This document shows, in pieces, positions 12,269-23,174 of a DNA stretch of 64,000 bases. Origin of the DNA: Mycocentrospora acerina (taxonomy: Eukaryota; Ascomycota; Dothideomycetes; Pleosporales). How positions within the stretch are numbered: position 1 is the first letter of the stretch; every line of letters starts with the position of its first letter. The position numbers and the translations under genes are program-made. Location: NCBI GenBank assembly GCA_022701365.1, contig JAKUHH010000035.1:154519-218518 (forward strand). The letters are read 5' to 3'. The notes beneath the pieces are model-generated. The model was not told where the DNA came from. It did no database searches and saw only the letters and a list, made by a program, of their open reading frames with translations.

Positions 12269-12594
12269 TCTTCAGAGGGACACGCCAAGCCTCCGACCAG
12301 TGACCAATCAGCAGGCGAAAGCTCCGTCTCTCCATCATCATTCTTCATTCAAGTGCATGACATGGAACGTATGATGGCTGTAATGCTTGTCACGAATATT
12401 GCGTATTCCATGCGTGTGGCATGGGCCGCGTAATGTTTCATGTGCATATTATGGATGGATGTAGTTCTTGTGCAAGCCACGGCTGTAGAATACTTGCTAC
12501 ACTTCATGCATGCTGAGTATATTACGCATGTCAAGAGTAGGTGATACTTCGCAAGTGTGCTGTGAAATGTAGAATGTGGAGTATTATCACCCCA
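12269..12594. other. Intergenic spacer mL50 / ARP6
   Basis: About 325 bp with several ATGCAT/CATGC-rich short words. It lies between the 3' end of ARP6 and the 5' end of the mL50-like gene. No gene is seen. Confidence 0.5.
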
Positions 12595-14218
12595 TCACCC
12601 ACTAAACTTTTTCCCCAGCCACGTGCTCCCCTTCTCGTCATACTCGGCCTTGTCCACCAGGACCTCCTTCAGCAGCTCGGGCTGGCTCGCAAACCGCGCA
12701 GCCCCAAGCCAAGTATGCTTAATCGCATCTTCTCCCCTCATCACATTCAACACATACTCGCTGGGCGCAAGACTTCGCAGCTCAGCCTCTAGTCTCTCCA
12801 TGAATCCTGATATCAGCGAGTTTCCGCCCACCACCACGATGTTCGCCAACAGTCCCACTTTCAGGGCTTCAGGCAATACGCCCAGTGACTGCATGACCGC
12901 ACCAGGTATGCCGGCCTCTTGTATCCCGATATCTGATGGGTTGAACAGCAGCTCTGGCACGGCAAATCGCTCGTTACCCAGTGGTAGGACGTCTTCCCTT
13001 GGGCCCTCCACTGGCTGCAGTCCTCTTCGTATCCGTGACTTGACAGGATCGTGTGGTCTGGCGTGTCCGTGAATTGAGTTCTCGTAATCTGGCAGTACGT
13101 AGTCCACGACAATACTCGAGTCCAGTACTCGCTTGTCTCCTAGCCGCCCCTTCCATGTCCTCTCTAAGTCTTTCGCAAAAGCTTGTGGCGAGGGTGTGAC
13201 GAACGAGACGGCTTCTTTGATCTCATTCAGCAGGTATGTCTCCTCCATCATGTTGTAGTGTCGCAGCGACGACAGCTCTTTCAGGTAGTTTGTGAGCAGC
13301 TTCCCTCCTACTGTGAGCCGCCGCACCGCAGACTGTATAAGCTTGCCATTGTAGAGCGGAAGAATCGTAGTATCCGAGTACGATGTGTCGATAACCAGCA
13401 AGCATTCCTGTGGTCGTGACGCGACATCCGACGAGTGGTACGCGTTTAACATAGGCCCTGTAGCGCGTCAGCTTCCCCCATATTCATTCCTGGAGCAGAA
13501 ACCACCCACCAACACACCGATAATACCCCGCAAACTCAAACTGCTCAAACACAATCTCATCGCAGTTCCTCTGCAGCTCGCGCGGACAATTTGGCTTCTC
13601 CATCAACAGCAGATTCGTCTCCTTTGGATCACACTGCTCACAGCCAGTCAGCCACTCAATTCCCAACCCCCACCACCCCTCATCTGAGAATGCTCACCTA
13701 CCCTCAGCCCCCCCCCCCCCCCCCCCANAACTGCTCAAACACAATCTCATCGCAGTTCCTCTGCAGCTCGCGCGGACAATTTGGCTTCTCCATCAACAGC
13801 AGATTCGTCTCCTTTGGATCACACTGCTCACAGCCAGTCAGCCACTCAATTCCCAACCCCCACCACCCCTCATCTGAGAATGCTCACCTACCCTCAGCCC
13901 CCCCCCCCCATCACCGATAAACTCATGCTCCCACACCCCCTTCTGCGCCTCCCAGTTCACCACGAATCCCTTTTCCACTGGCCGTCGAAACGCTAGTTCG
14001 CCAAAGTCTTTGCATTCTTCGAGCTCTGAACCAACATAGCTGCGCTTGTCGCGTGTGCTGCGCGCAATGCAGTTGGGGATCACGGCGCAGTCGTCGTAGG
14101 TTGGTGTTGAAGAGGTGGAGACAAGACCAGCTTTGAGCGTGTAGCCGCCATTGTCGAGGACAAGGGTTTTGCGTGGCGCGGGCGCGGGCGCGGCTTTGCG
14201 CGAGTTTTTAGGCGGCAT
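12595..14218 (-). CDS. Actin-related protein 6 (SWR1 complex), interrupted by an assembly duplication
   Basis: Nuclear actin-fold protein of the Arp6 family, part of the SWR1-type complex that deposits H2A.Z. My model is exons 14218-13892, 13633-13510 and 13457-12595, 437 aa. The N-terminus has a basic tail, then TLVLDNGGYTLKAGL (actin-type phosphate loop). The middle contains CDPKETNLLLMEKPNCPREL, and the end contains NIVVVGGNSLISGFMERL (actin phosphate-2/adenosine motif) and AIKHTWLGAARFA. The last intron is 52 bp. The first true intron should be 68 bp (13824-13891), but the assembly repeats the intron and the start of exon 2 twice around an N, so the interval 13634-13891 holds a spurious extra copy. 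Exon 1 ends in a G-run coding for several Gly, so its exact length depends on homopolymer accuracy. Start 14218 (MPPKNSRK) is preferred over 14287. Confidence 0.9.
13539..13909. repeat. Exact 190-bp-offset direct duplication around one N (probable assembly artefact)
   Basis: Bases 13539-13726 and 13729-13909 are the same sequence, differing in C-run length (19 versus 12). A single N at 13728 joins them. The copy lies inside ARP6 and duplicates part of an intron and of an exon. The identity and the N point to two contig ends sharing an overlap that was never merged, probably because sequencing failed in the C/G homopolymer. Confidence 0.93.
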
Positions 14219-14675
14219 GGTGGTGGGTGTTGAAGTGAACTTGAAGTGGAGATGCGTGGATGGAAAGTCGCGATAGTGCGTGCTCACGTGCGCAGACTTG
14301 GGGCCTTTCTCTATTGACTACTGCTCAGCTCTGCTTCATTTCAAGTGTGGGCTTTGAAATAATTGAAGTTCCGATCGAAAGCTCGATGAAATTACTGGAA
14401 AATCTTATTCGATACGAATCAGATCTACCTCCAAAAATTCTTCATACTCGTGGATGGTGAGTTCACTACGGCAATGTGTTATTTTCCTCCACCAAGGAAT
14501 TGTTTCATTTACTAATTTAAGATGATTCTAAAGGAGTATAGTTTAATAAGTGGTGGATTGAATTGATTGATTGAACGAGTCAAGGAGATATCAGGCTAAC
14601 TATATGTCCCAGGGCAAATGAGGTACCGGGGTCGTTGCATATTGTTGAACAATTATCTTACCAGTTGTCAATTAT
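14219..14675. other. Intergenic, upstream of ARP6
   Basis: Between the ARP6 5' end and the 3' end of the O-methyltransferase. It becomes AT-rich towards 14500-14670. No coding sequence is supported. Confidence 0.5.
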
Positions 14676-16062
14676 CTAGTTCACCTCCTCACTCTCCCAG
14701 CTGGCAGTCACCACTCCTGTAGATGGGTTCTCCTTGACGCGCTTCGCCTTGAACCCCACGAATCGACCATCGGCTCGTTCAAACAGCTCTTTCCAATCGC
14801 CAACCTCGCGTTCTCTAGAGTTGAATAAGGAAAGCATGATAGCATCCATTGATCTGAACTACTGTTAGCAGCTGAAATGAGAGAATTTGAAATTACTACC
14901 ATACCTGATCTGCATTTCCTTTAGCAGTGCCAAACTCCCAGGCTCGGGTAGCAAATGGTCTTGGATAACAACTCTTGCACCACGCTTCATTGCTGGAATG
15001 AGTTGCTGTATTATTTTCACACAGTCCTTATCTGGCCAGTCGTGAAGCACAAATCTCAACAGAAATACTTGTGCGCCTTGGACTGTCTGCTCTGAAAACA
15101 TGTCGTGGCTCATGAAGCTCACTCGACCCACCACTTCTGCTGGAACACCTTCTTCCGCCCCTTTTACAACCTCTGGCATATCCTGTACGACAAACTGAAG
15201 ATGTGAAAACTTCTGAGCAAGGTGTGCAGAAACATGGCCCCGCGAACCTCCCACATCCACAACCACACTCCCCTCTGGTAAACTCCCCCAATCAAAGTAA
15301 TTAGCCAACGCACCAAGACTCGCCGTCGACGTCGACGCCATAGCATTCGCAAACCTCTTTGCCCGCTCAGGCTGCTCATTCAAAAACTCAAACATATTCT
15401 TTGTTGACCCATTCGCCAACGCATACCCACTCACATTCGCCTCCTCGCTCTTCCTCGCCATCGCATCCACAGCCCTCACATGCGCAGGCCCACACTCCTC
15501 AAACGCCATACCCATCACATCCTCAATCTTGGAATTCTCCCGCAGCAACCTCGACGCTGCCGTATGCGCTACAAACCCCACCTCAGGCTCGCAAAACACC
15601 CGGTGATGCACCGCTGCATACCGCACCACACGCTTCAAGTCGTGCTCAAATAGCCCACACTTCTCCGCTAATTCCGCAAACAAAATCTTCCCCTCTAGCG
15701 GAACAAACGACGGGATCTTGAACCTGTATATCGCCGTCAAAGGCGCAAAATTGTTCTACCCACTCCAGTTAGACCTTCACTTCACTAAACAACCATTAAT
15801 CTATATTATAGCTCCGCAAAATAAGTACCTCAGGTAACAGCGCCTTCACTGGCCCCTCGAGTAACTGTCTCAACTCAATACTTGCTTCCACCACCGCCGT
15901 CCTCGCTCTTTCTACTTCCACACTACTCTCTTGAATCGGTTCCACCGGCCCGTTCGCATCAAACGACGGCTGCGGGAGATTGTTCTTCAAAATGTGCGCG
16001 TCGATGACGGCGGTTTGACTGGCGATTACACTGGCGAGAGCTTGTATGCGTGAGGTACTCAT
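14676..16062 (-). CDS. SAM-dependent O-methyltransferase (plant/fungal family 2)
   Basis: Three exons (16062-15829, 15755-14905, 14853-14676), introns 73 and 51 bp, 420 aa. The N-terminal helical half (residues 1-220) matches the dimerisation region of sterigmatocystin 8-O-methyltransferase-like enzymes. The SAM-binding motif VVVDVGGSRG lies near 241-250, followed by FVVQDMPEVV. The catalytic-base motif LHDWPDKD is near 315-322, with His near 316, and ARVVIQDHLLPEPGS follows. The second acceptor is CAG at 14854-14856, which keeps the SMDAIMLSLFNSRERE block in frame; a nearer TAG acceptor would shift it. It probably methylates a hydroxyl on an aromatic secondary metabolite or xenobiotic, but the substrate is unknown and no synthase gene is adjacent. 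All motifs are intact. Confidence 0.94.
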
Positions 16063-17291
16063 CTTGGCTTGAGATTAAGCTTCATGGCTGCTTGAGTGGT
16101 GGGTATATATATAGAGTGGGGGGTAAGATGGGTAGGTGGGGGTGAGATTAGGCGTCCGATCATGCGGTTGAGTGGAGCGGAGTAGCACAACTTGGATATG
16201 TACTTGTCGTATCAATGTGCGCAGCAAGAGTTTGGAGTCATATATTTCCCTCATGTCGACATATTGTGAATGCACGTGTGCTCCTGAATAGGTACACGTG
16301 TGTTTGTGGTAGGTCGTTGTGGATTTGGTAGGAGTCATACATGGCCGGGGTACACACACGTGCATTGCAATAACATCAGTTGTAGATGGTTGGGTTCGGG
16401 ATGAAAGAAGTGGGTTGTGGAAGTTCAGTGTGCATTGATTGTTTTCTGGGAAGAATTACAACTGGTCTAGGCGAAGAAATGTTTAAGGTGATTGGCTAAT
16501 AATTAAAAGGTAATTGACTAGATCCTTTCTAAGCTGTTGCAAAGGATGTAGGCTGCGTGATTGGAGTGTTCGATGCTCTACCTGACGTTATCAGAAGCCA
16601 ATCTTCAGCCTTGCATTGAAACTATACAATGAAACAGGCACAACATTAAGGTAACTCAATGGTCATGGCCAACTGACAGAACCTATGCTCTCCCTTGCAT
16701 AGCAGTCGTGTCAGAATGAACTTTTTTTCATGCTCTTGTCCTTGTCCAACTGGACTTATCTGCTTTATGTTAATACAGATTTGTGAAGGCAGTCCATCTC
16801 GCACGTCAATAGCGCAAGCTCGAATGATTCCCACTTTTCTGTTTGCAGCCTTGGTTTTGCGTCTATGATGTCCTAATGTTGGGTTGTCACTCGCGGCAAA
16901 AATGGAGAAGTGGCATTTGCTACCAACTGATGCTGGTAATTTTCATGAGGAGAATTTCCATAGTATTGTTTTTATTAACTAACAGTATTGAAGCCGAAGT
17001 AACACATGCTGAGATTGAGAAGAATCACAACAGATGGCTGGAAAATGTGTGCCATGCAAGTTAATTTAAAGAACGAAAACACTATTCTTTTGTTTGATTC
17101 TGTTGAAGAAGACTATCATTGCCTTAGTCTTGCATTACAAATAACCTTCAGTTGATCTTGCGAGAAACGTCTCTTTGAGAAGTAGTCAAAAGAGTCGTCA
17201 GTTGACTCTACACAAAATTTGAGCTAATCAAATTATGATTAGAAAAGCTAATAAAAATGTCCTTTAACTCTTGAGGACTGCATGAGTTCGA
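16063..17291. other. Intergenic 1.2 kb
   Basis: The 5' region of the O-methyltransferase and 3' flank of the HET gene. ACGTG/CACGTG-containing words occur around 16270-16370. The open frames are short and unrecognised. Confidence 0.45.
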
Positions 17292-19618
17292 TTAGATTAT
17301 CTTTCTAGTTTTTACAGACAGTGCTGAGATGAAATCATGTAGCCATGCACACTCTGACTCTACGTCCGAATCAACGTTCAACTCAGCGTCCGAATCAACA
17401 TCCGAAGCAATGTTCAACTTGACATCCAAATCGTAGTCCGACTCAACATCTGACTCAAAATCCGACTCAAAGTCCGGCTTCATCTCAAATTTAATAGATC
17501 CAATTCTTTCAAATGTATTCTCCGAAATAGATCGAAGTACAATTCCTCGATATTCGCATCGATCAGATTGGGTTACTTTTTGGAAAATCATTGCTTCGAG
17601 CTCTTCATCGTCTGAAAATGGACGTTTACTTGATGCGGTGTCGAAATCCCAGTCCATCCATGTAAATACGTGAACGCCGCAGTCATGTGCAGCCTTAACA
17701 TGGTAAATCAAATATTGCAAGGAAAGATCATAAAGGTCTTTAGCGGTACATTTCCGCGTCAAACTGTTGTCTGGAAGCGGACTTTCGGACGTTTCAAGAG
17801 CTATAGGCCAGACAGCACTCCTAAGTGTAACACAAGCATCGGTAATTTGTCCAATATGGTCAGGACCGATGCGAGTAAAGTTCAAGTCGATTAACTCCAA
17901 GCAAGAAAGATTAAGTGCCCCTCTCGTCCAAAAGACGCCTCCTTGAACTGATGCCCATGACCAAGACGGAGCACAATTCGTAGGTCGTGGTCTAACATTG
18001 AAATGGGTTGTGCTCCATCCTAAATCAGAAAGCAAGCTGTTTCTCCACATGCCAGCAAGATATTCATCTGTGTTTCGAATACACATGAGTCGCTGAACAA
18101 CAGTTGCAATTGCGGGCAATCGATCGCTATCGAATGTTATTTGCAAGCTGGAGTATTCTTCCACTACTCTATGCCACCCCTGGATAGGGTTTCGGTAATT
18201 CATTCTTGATTGTGATAGGCGATTCTCCAGTATTCCAACATCTTCAGTTTGCCAACTCTTGTTGAAAATTCCGTCTTCAGACCGACGGAAAGACTGACAC
18301 TCCCATATCATTTGAGAAGCACTAAAGTATACCAAACGCGGCGAAAGTTGTCTTTCTTGATATACCCAGGCACGATTCAGAAGTGGCCAAACTTTGATCT
18401 CAGAAAACAAATTCTGTTTGGAGCCAAGCTGAATAAGTTCAGTAGCAAACCGCTTCACATACATGTCATGATTTCGTACCTTCCTAGGTTTAAAGCGATC
18501 TCTCGCCAAATGGCGAAGCCCGGAGTCACTGTTTTCGGCACAAGCAGCCGCAATCGTGAGGAATGCATGCTCATAGATGTCAGCCATGGTTGCCGCAGCT
18601 TCCTCCCAATCAGAAGCATCATCTTGCATTATACCTGTGCCAGGTCAGCATATCTCAAACAAGGCTGTCAATTGATGGTAATGACTCACATAGTGCATCA
18701 ATCCAGATATATTGAACACCCAGCTGCAGACACACCTGGACGGCTTCTCGAAAAGTATTTGGCAGCATGTCAAGGGTCAAGCCTGCGCGTAGAAACTCTT
18801 CCGTATCCCTCTTCAGCTGAAGGGTAGGACCTTGCGGTCCCCAGCAGTGACTGAGACAAACATATCTTGCTTTAACTCGCGCCTTGGGTTGTTCTCTAAG
18901 AAACACAGCTGATGGTGTGATCTCAAGAACTCTTTTAGGTAGACTGTTCAGTTGATTTTTACTGCAAAACTTGTGCTCCTCGGTACATTCCCGGATCCAT
19001 TCTTTGAGGGGGTGAATTGCTTCTTCACAGGTGGGATCATCTGGAGGAAAGATCTGCGAGCATATATTCCAAGGGTCTGGATTGATTGAAACGTGATAGC
19101 TTGTGCTTTGATCTATTACAGTTAGATGGTATTTGTTTAGCATACTCAAATTTCTTTTTCGTTTATGGTATTCATGATGTCAACCTACCTTCCGTCTTGA
19201 ATAACTCGAACTTTTCCATTTGTGCTTCTCCTCTATAAACTAAGTCCACGTAGATTTTAATTTGCAAAAATTCTGTATTCCCAATTTTCACAAAGCCTTC
19301 GTTTCTCACACATGTGCGCATGCTCTCCATATCGACATCTCTCCAATCAAAACTCGATACGGCGTCAAGTACGAGTGCGCAATGGCGACAACCATGAGCT
19401 GTGGCGTTTCGAAAATGTCTGAGTTCACCACCCCATTTGTAAAGGTCATGTATTCGATTACCGAAAACATCTACATTCAAGTTCGCAGCTGAACGAAAGA
19501 ACGATCCAGTTAATTTAGAACGTCTGCAGAACAAGCAAATATCTGAGGTCAACGGTCTAGACGTATGTATTTGTAACCCAAATATTTCGTCCTTGTCATT
19601 TAAGTCCTTGGTACTCAT
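17292..19618 (-). CDS. HET-domain protein with Asp/Ser-rich repeat tail
   Basis: Heterokaryon-incompatibility (HET) family, fungal non-self recognition or cell-death proteins. Exons 19618-19189, 19112-18690 and 18634-17292 (introns 76 and 55 bp) give 731 aa. An N-terminal Cys pair region (CLFCRRS, then CRHCALVLDAV) precedes the HET core. Core motifs are ARYVCLSHCWG (about 225-235) and QYIWIDALCIMQDDASDWE (about 275-293) with ATMADIYEHAFLTIAA. Later come LLNRAWVYQERQLSPR and CAPSWSWASVQG. The last about 60 residues contain a degenerate D-x-E/D-S-D repeat coded by a 12-bp-like tandem (about 17350-17475). That tail is unusual for the family and acidic. The reading frame is open throughout. No partner gene such as an NLR or het-s-like protein is adjacent. 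Confidence 0.93.
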
Positions 19619-20365
19619 TTTTATGATGGTAAACTAGGTCGCTCGATGTAGCCGTCGTAGGAGCAGGCGCGGTGGAAATACCAGATGTAGAAGAGACGAA
19701 CGTATACTTGTGCTGAGGAAGTGAAACCTCAGAATTCACAAAGTGAACAAGAGGAGGTGTTCAATGATAGAAGCCTAGCCCCAACTCTTCATCAGGCTGA
19801 ACTGTATAAACAACAAGCCACGACTAAATAGCTTGGCGGCAAAGCTCCTGACGTGATTGGTAGGAACCAGGTCAGCAGCGTATGCACATAAATCCTTTAA
19901 ACTCCTACTTCTTGCTCTGTGATTGGCTCTTCTGATGCGGAATATGCAACCGAGCAAATGAAAGTGCAAGAGAAGGCACAATAATCAAGAAGACAGGAGC
20001 ATTTATTATAGATGTACTTCATTTCGTAGGAGCTAGTATGAAGAATGAGTTTACAGACGAGAGCTGTCTTCTAATCGAAAAAAAGGTAGGACAAAGGCAA
20101 GGAGTACTTCCGAAGCAGAGTGACGATGAGCAGTGCAAACAAGAGTTAAGTTCATAGATCCATAGCGTTAAATTAACTCTTGGTCTAGAGCTACTGCACC
20201 CCAGCCTACTCTTTTCCTCCTGACTCTGACCACGCTCCTACCAGATCAGGGGTAGTTTTGCGCCTCAATTCCAAGTGGCAATCAATGCATAAAAACTTTG
20301 TGAAAAATCAATATTTGATTGTAATATGTACAAAACAGTAGCTCAACTATCAGAAAGCTAGACCC
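19619..20365. other. Intergenic
   Basis: The 5' region of the HET gene and 3' flank of the BBE oxidase. A short 68-codon frame on the minus strand is not supported by any family pattern. Confidence 0.45.
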
Positions 20366-21883
20366 CTACAAACGCTGACGACGGGCAGCAGGAATAGCCA
20401 GACCAAACCCAGAAAATGTGGCAGTGGGATCAACAGCCGCCTTGATCTTCTGCAGCCTCGCGTAGTTGGAGCCATACAGTCTCGCGCTCCAGTCCTTGAT
20501 AGCCAATTCGGAATCAACATAGTTGACGAAACCGCGCAGTGCGCCAGACTTCTTGAGAGCATCTCCGAAGGGCTTCATGAGGTTCTGCATGTAAGCGACA
20601 CCGTTGCTGGGCCAGGCACCGGCGCTGGCCACACCGTCGACGCGAACCAACCAGAGGTTCTTGCCGTGGGCGTAGCTTGTGTCTGTATCCTTGACGTCGC
20701 GGCTGACACCGCCCCAGAGATCAAGGAAACCGGATCCGCTGATATCAGTGCGGTTGAGCGACTTGTAGCTGGTAATGAGAGCCTTTGTTTGGGTAATCGT
20801 GAGTGGTTTGTTGCTGGTGGTAGCCCACGACTGGACGAGAGAGGCACGGCCACCGAGTGTGCCGCCAGTAGGGGAGTTCATGCCAGCACCTGTGCTTGCC
20901 ACTTCAGTATCCCAGAATGTGGGGAGGATGGTCTTGGTCAGGTTGAGTCTTGGGGCAATGGTGCGCAGGGTTGTAAGAAGGGGTGCGAATGCAGTGTCAA
21001 ATGTGGTTTCGCTGCCGTAGAAGAATCCCGCTGACGCAAAGTTGGCAAGGGAGAAACGGAGAGACAGCGCATCGGGAGTCTGAGCGCTGACGGACCATTT
21101 CTGGATATCGAGCAGAGCGGCAGCAGCAACGTCGTTTGTAACATTGCCAAGGGCGAGCGAGTAGCTCACTGCTCCGTCATAAGGAGCCTCGTGTGTCTTG
21201 ATGGTTGCTGACAATACGACACCAAAATTGGCACCAGCACCTTGAGCAGCCCACAACAAGTCTGAGCCAGGCCCAGCGTTGACGATTGTGCCATTGTATA
21301 GCATGTACTCGACAGAGACAAGGTTGTCAACTGGCAGACCGAGCGCCCTGGAGGTAGTTCCGAAACCACCACCCATAGTGCTACCAGTCAAACCAACGTG
21401 GGATCCTCGCACGTGGGGGAAATGTCGCTTGTGGTTATCCCATAGGAATTTGGCCGCCGGTCCGACATTAGCTCCTCCGCCGAATGTCAGCTGATTGGTA
21501 GCGGCATCGAAACTCAGACCAGTGAAAGACTCCATGTCAATAACGAGATTGCCTGGGTTACCGAATCCATAGCCCTGGAAAGAGTGTGCACGACCGACGA
21601 CTGAGACCTTGACTGCGGCATCCCGAGCGCAGCTCAGGGCGACGGCCACTTGGTCTTTGTCAGAGGGAAATGCAATAGCGGCAGGCTGAGGAGGGAGACG
21701 GAATTGGAAGGACGCAGTATCAGCGGTCCAGGTACTGTCTGTGGAAACAGATGTTCGCACACCAGCGTTGTCTAGGCAGGTGTGAATAGTGTCTGCTGTC
21801 GCATTCTGGCCAAGCACAAGGGATGGGGCAAGGCACAGCAAGACAGAGAGAATTTGCTGCTTGTATGAGTGTAGGGAAGGCAT
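20366..21883 (-). CDS. Secreted BBE-type FAD-linked oxidoreductase
   Basis: Intronless, 505 aa from Met at 21883. This start directly precedes a signal peptide (LSVLLCLAPSLVLG); the upstream Met at 21952 would hide it. The FAD_binding_4 domain contains VSVVGRAHSFQGYG, whose His (about residue 100) is the usual 8-alpha covalent FAD anchor. GSHVGLTGSTMGGGFG and LLWAAQGAGANFGVV follow. The C-terminal BBE segment is YGSNYARLQKIKAAVDPTATF. In bicovalent family members a Cys sits where this protein has Ser (about 160, HVRGSHVG), so FAD is probably held by one covalent bond only. Likely an extracellular oxidase of sugars, alcohols or a secondary metabolite; the substrate is unknown. N-glycosylation sequons are present. 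Confidence 0.93.
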   Translation of the reverse strand: MPSLHSYKQQILSVLLCLAPSLVLGQNATADTIHTCLDNAGVRTSVSTDSTWTADTASFQFRLPPQPAAIAFPSDKDQVAVALSCARDAAVKVSVVGRAHSFQGYGFGNPGNLVIDMESFTGLSFDAATNQLTFGGGANVGPAAKFLWDNHKRHFPHVRGSHVGLTGSTMGGGFGTTSRALGLPVDNLVSVEYMLYNGTIVNAGPGSDLLWAAQGAGANFGVVLSATIKTHEAPYDGAVSYSLALGNVTNDVAAAALLDIQKWSVSAQTPDALSLRFSLANFASAGFFYGSETTFDTAFAPLLTTLRTIAPRLNLTKTILPTFWDTEVASTGAGMNSPTGGTLGGRASLVQSWATTSNKPLTITQTKALITSYKSLNRTDISGSGFLDLWGGVSRDVKDTDTSYAHGKNLWLVRVDGVASAGAWPSNGVAYMQNLMKPFGDALKKSGALRGFVNYVDSELAIKDWSARLYGSNYARLQKIKAAVDPTATFSGFGLAIPAARRQRL

Positions 21884-23174
21884 CTTGAGGGATGTGGTGA
21901 TAAACGAGTGACTAGAGAGTATGAAAGGTCTCGTGGAATACCAATTTGACAAGCCACCACCCGTCTTTATACATAAATATCAGTGAAATTGAAGGCTACA
22001 TCCCAAGACTGTCGCGACTCTGGGCGAAATGATCGCCATGACCATGTTCAAATGAAGCAGAGTGAATCCCGGCCGTTTTCGGTGTATCTCAAGGCGCAGT
22101 TGCAAGCAGCACGTCTTGGCCGTTCACGCAGCTGTTGGACCTGGGTGTTGTATGCTTGCCAATGTCCGTGTCAGCGTCGCATTACTCGCGTTTTAAAAAT
22201 CCCTCTTGGTAGTGACGGTGTTGTCGTTGGATTTGCATCCGTCTGTGCAGACGATCAATCCTTTGAGGAATTGACATGCCTATTGCGGCGCTACCTACCG
22301 GCGCTTCTCACGGACCCATATTACCGCGACATCTGGGCGCCGGTTCAGATAGAGCACATTAGGCACCGTTTCCGCTGTCACGCTTGCATTGCGCGAAACG
22401 TCCAGAATGGCCAATAGAAGGCTTGGCATTGCGGTCACGGTATAGAGTGGTCGTCAGAGTTTGAGACTCAATCTTGCATAGGCGGCCCTTTGACGCAATT
22501 GCATGGAAGGATTCGAGATTTCCGATCTGATAACGTCTCGTATTCGTTTGCGCATGCACGTGGCACTCCGTCACCATATAATCCTACACCTTCCTTTGTT
22601 GTGTGCAGGTTGGATATACTCAGCCGTTAGTATCTAGCTTGCAGAGTTCTACGTGTCGCAGAGCCAGCGTTCTTCGACGCAAGGTGCCGTCTTGCTTGTC
22701 GCTAAGCCGCAGTTGTCATTCGAACGGAGCGAGCCACGGACGAATTTGCCACCATTAGTGATCTGTAATTTCGTGAACCCAATATCCCTCCCTGCAGCAC
22801 ACATAGAAAGAGAAACGATGCAGAGATGGTTCAAATTGCGTTGCAGATACTCACATCCGACAATTTCACAACCCTGTACTCCTATGTGGTATTGTGCATC
22901 GTTGAGAAAAAACAATTACGACTGTTCTGTCCAGATGATGAAAAGTTGTATTGGCTACCTACCTACCAAGAGTGGCAAAGCTTGGCACAAAATGCCTGGG
23001 CGACGCTAAAACATGGATGAGGTAACTTTTGAAATTACGAACCATCTAAACCTAAAAAGGCGAGAAGCAGTAATTTAGCAATTACTAACTTTCTAAATCA
23101 CAAGCAAAATGCGTCTGTGTTCAGTAATTACTAACAGCATACTTAGTAATTACACACTACTTTCTTAGTAATAT
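21884..23174. other. Intergenic, no supported gene
   Basis: The 5' region of the BBE oxidase (-) and the 3' flank of the decayed M20 gene (-). A 144-codon frame (21983-22417) and a 118-codon frame (22653-23009) have no recognisable domain. Around 23030-23180 the sequence repeats AGTAATTACTAA-like words. Confidence 0.45.

Noticed and set aside
11785..12348. Long Arg/Pro/Ser-rich frames overlapping the start of the mL50-like gene
   Set aside because: These are shadows in other frames of a GC-rich exon; the true frame carries the presequence and continues across introns.
15359..15721. 120-codon Ser/Thr/Pro-rich plus-strand frame
   Set aside because: Antisense shadow of the O-methyltransferase exon 2.
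21983..22417. 144-codon plus-strand frame
   Set aside because: No family pattern, signal or splice series, and it overlaps the promoter side of the BBE oxidase.
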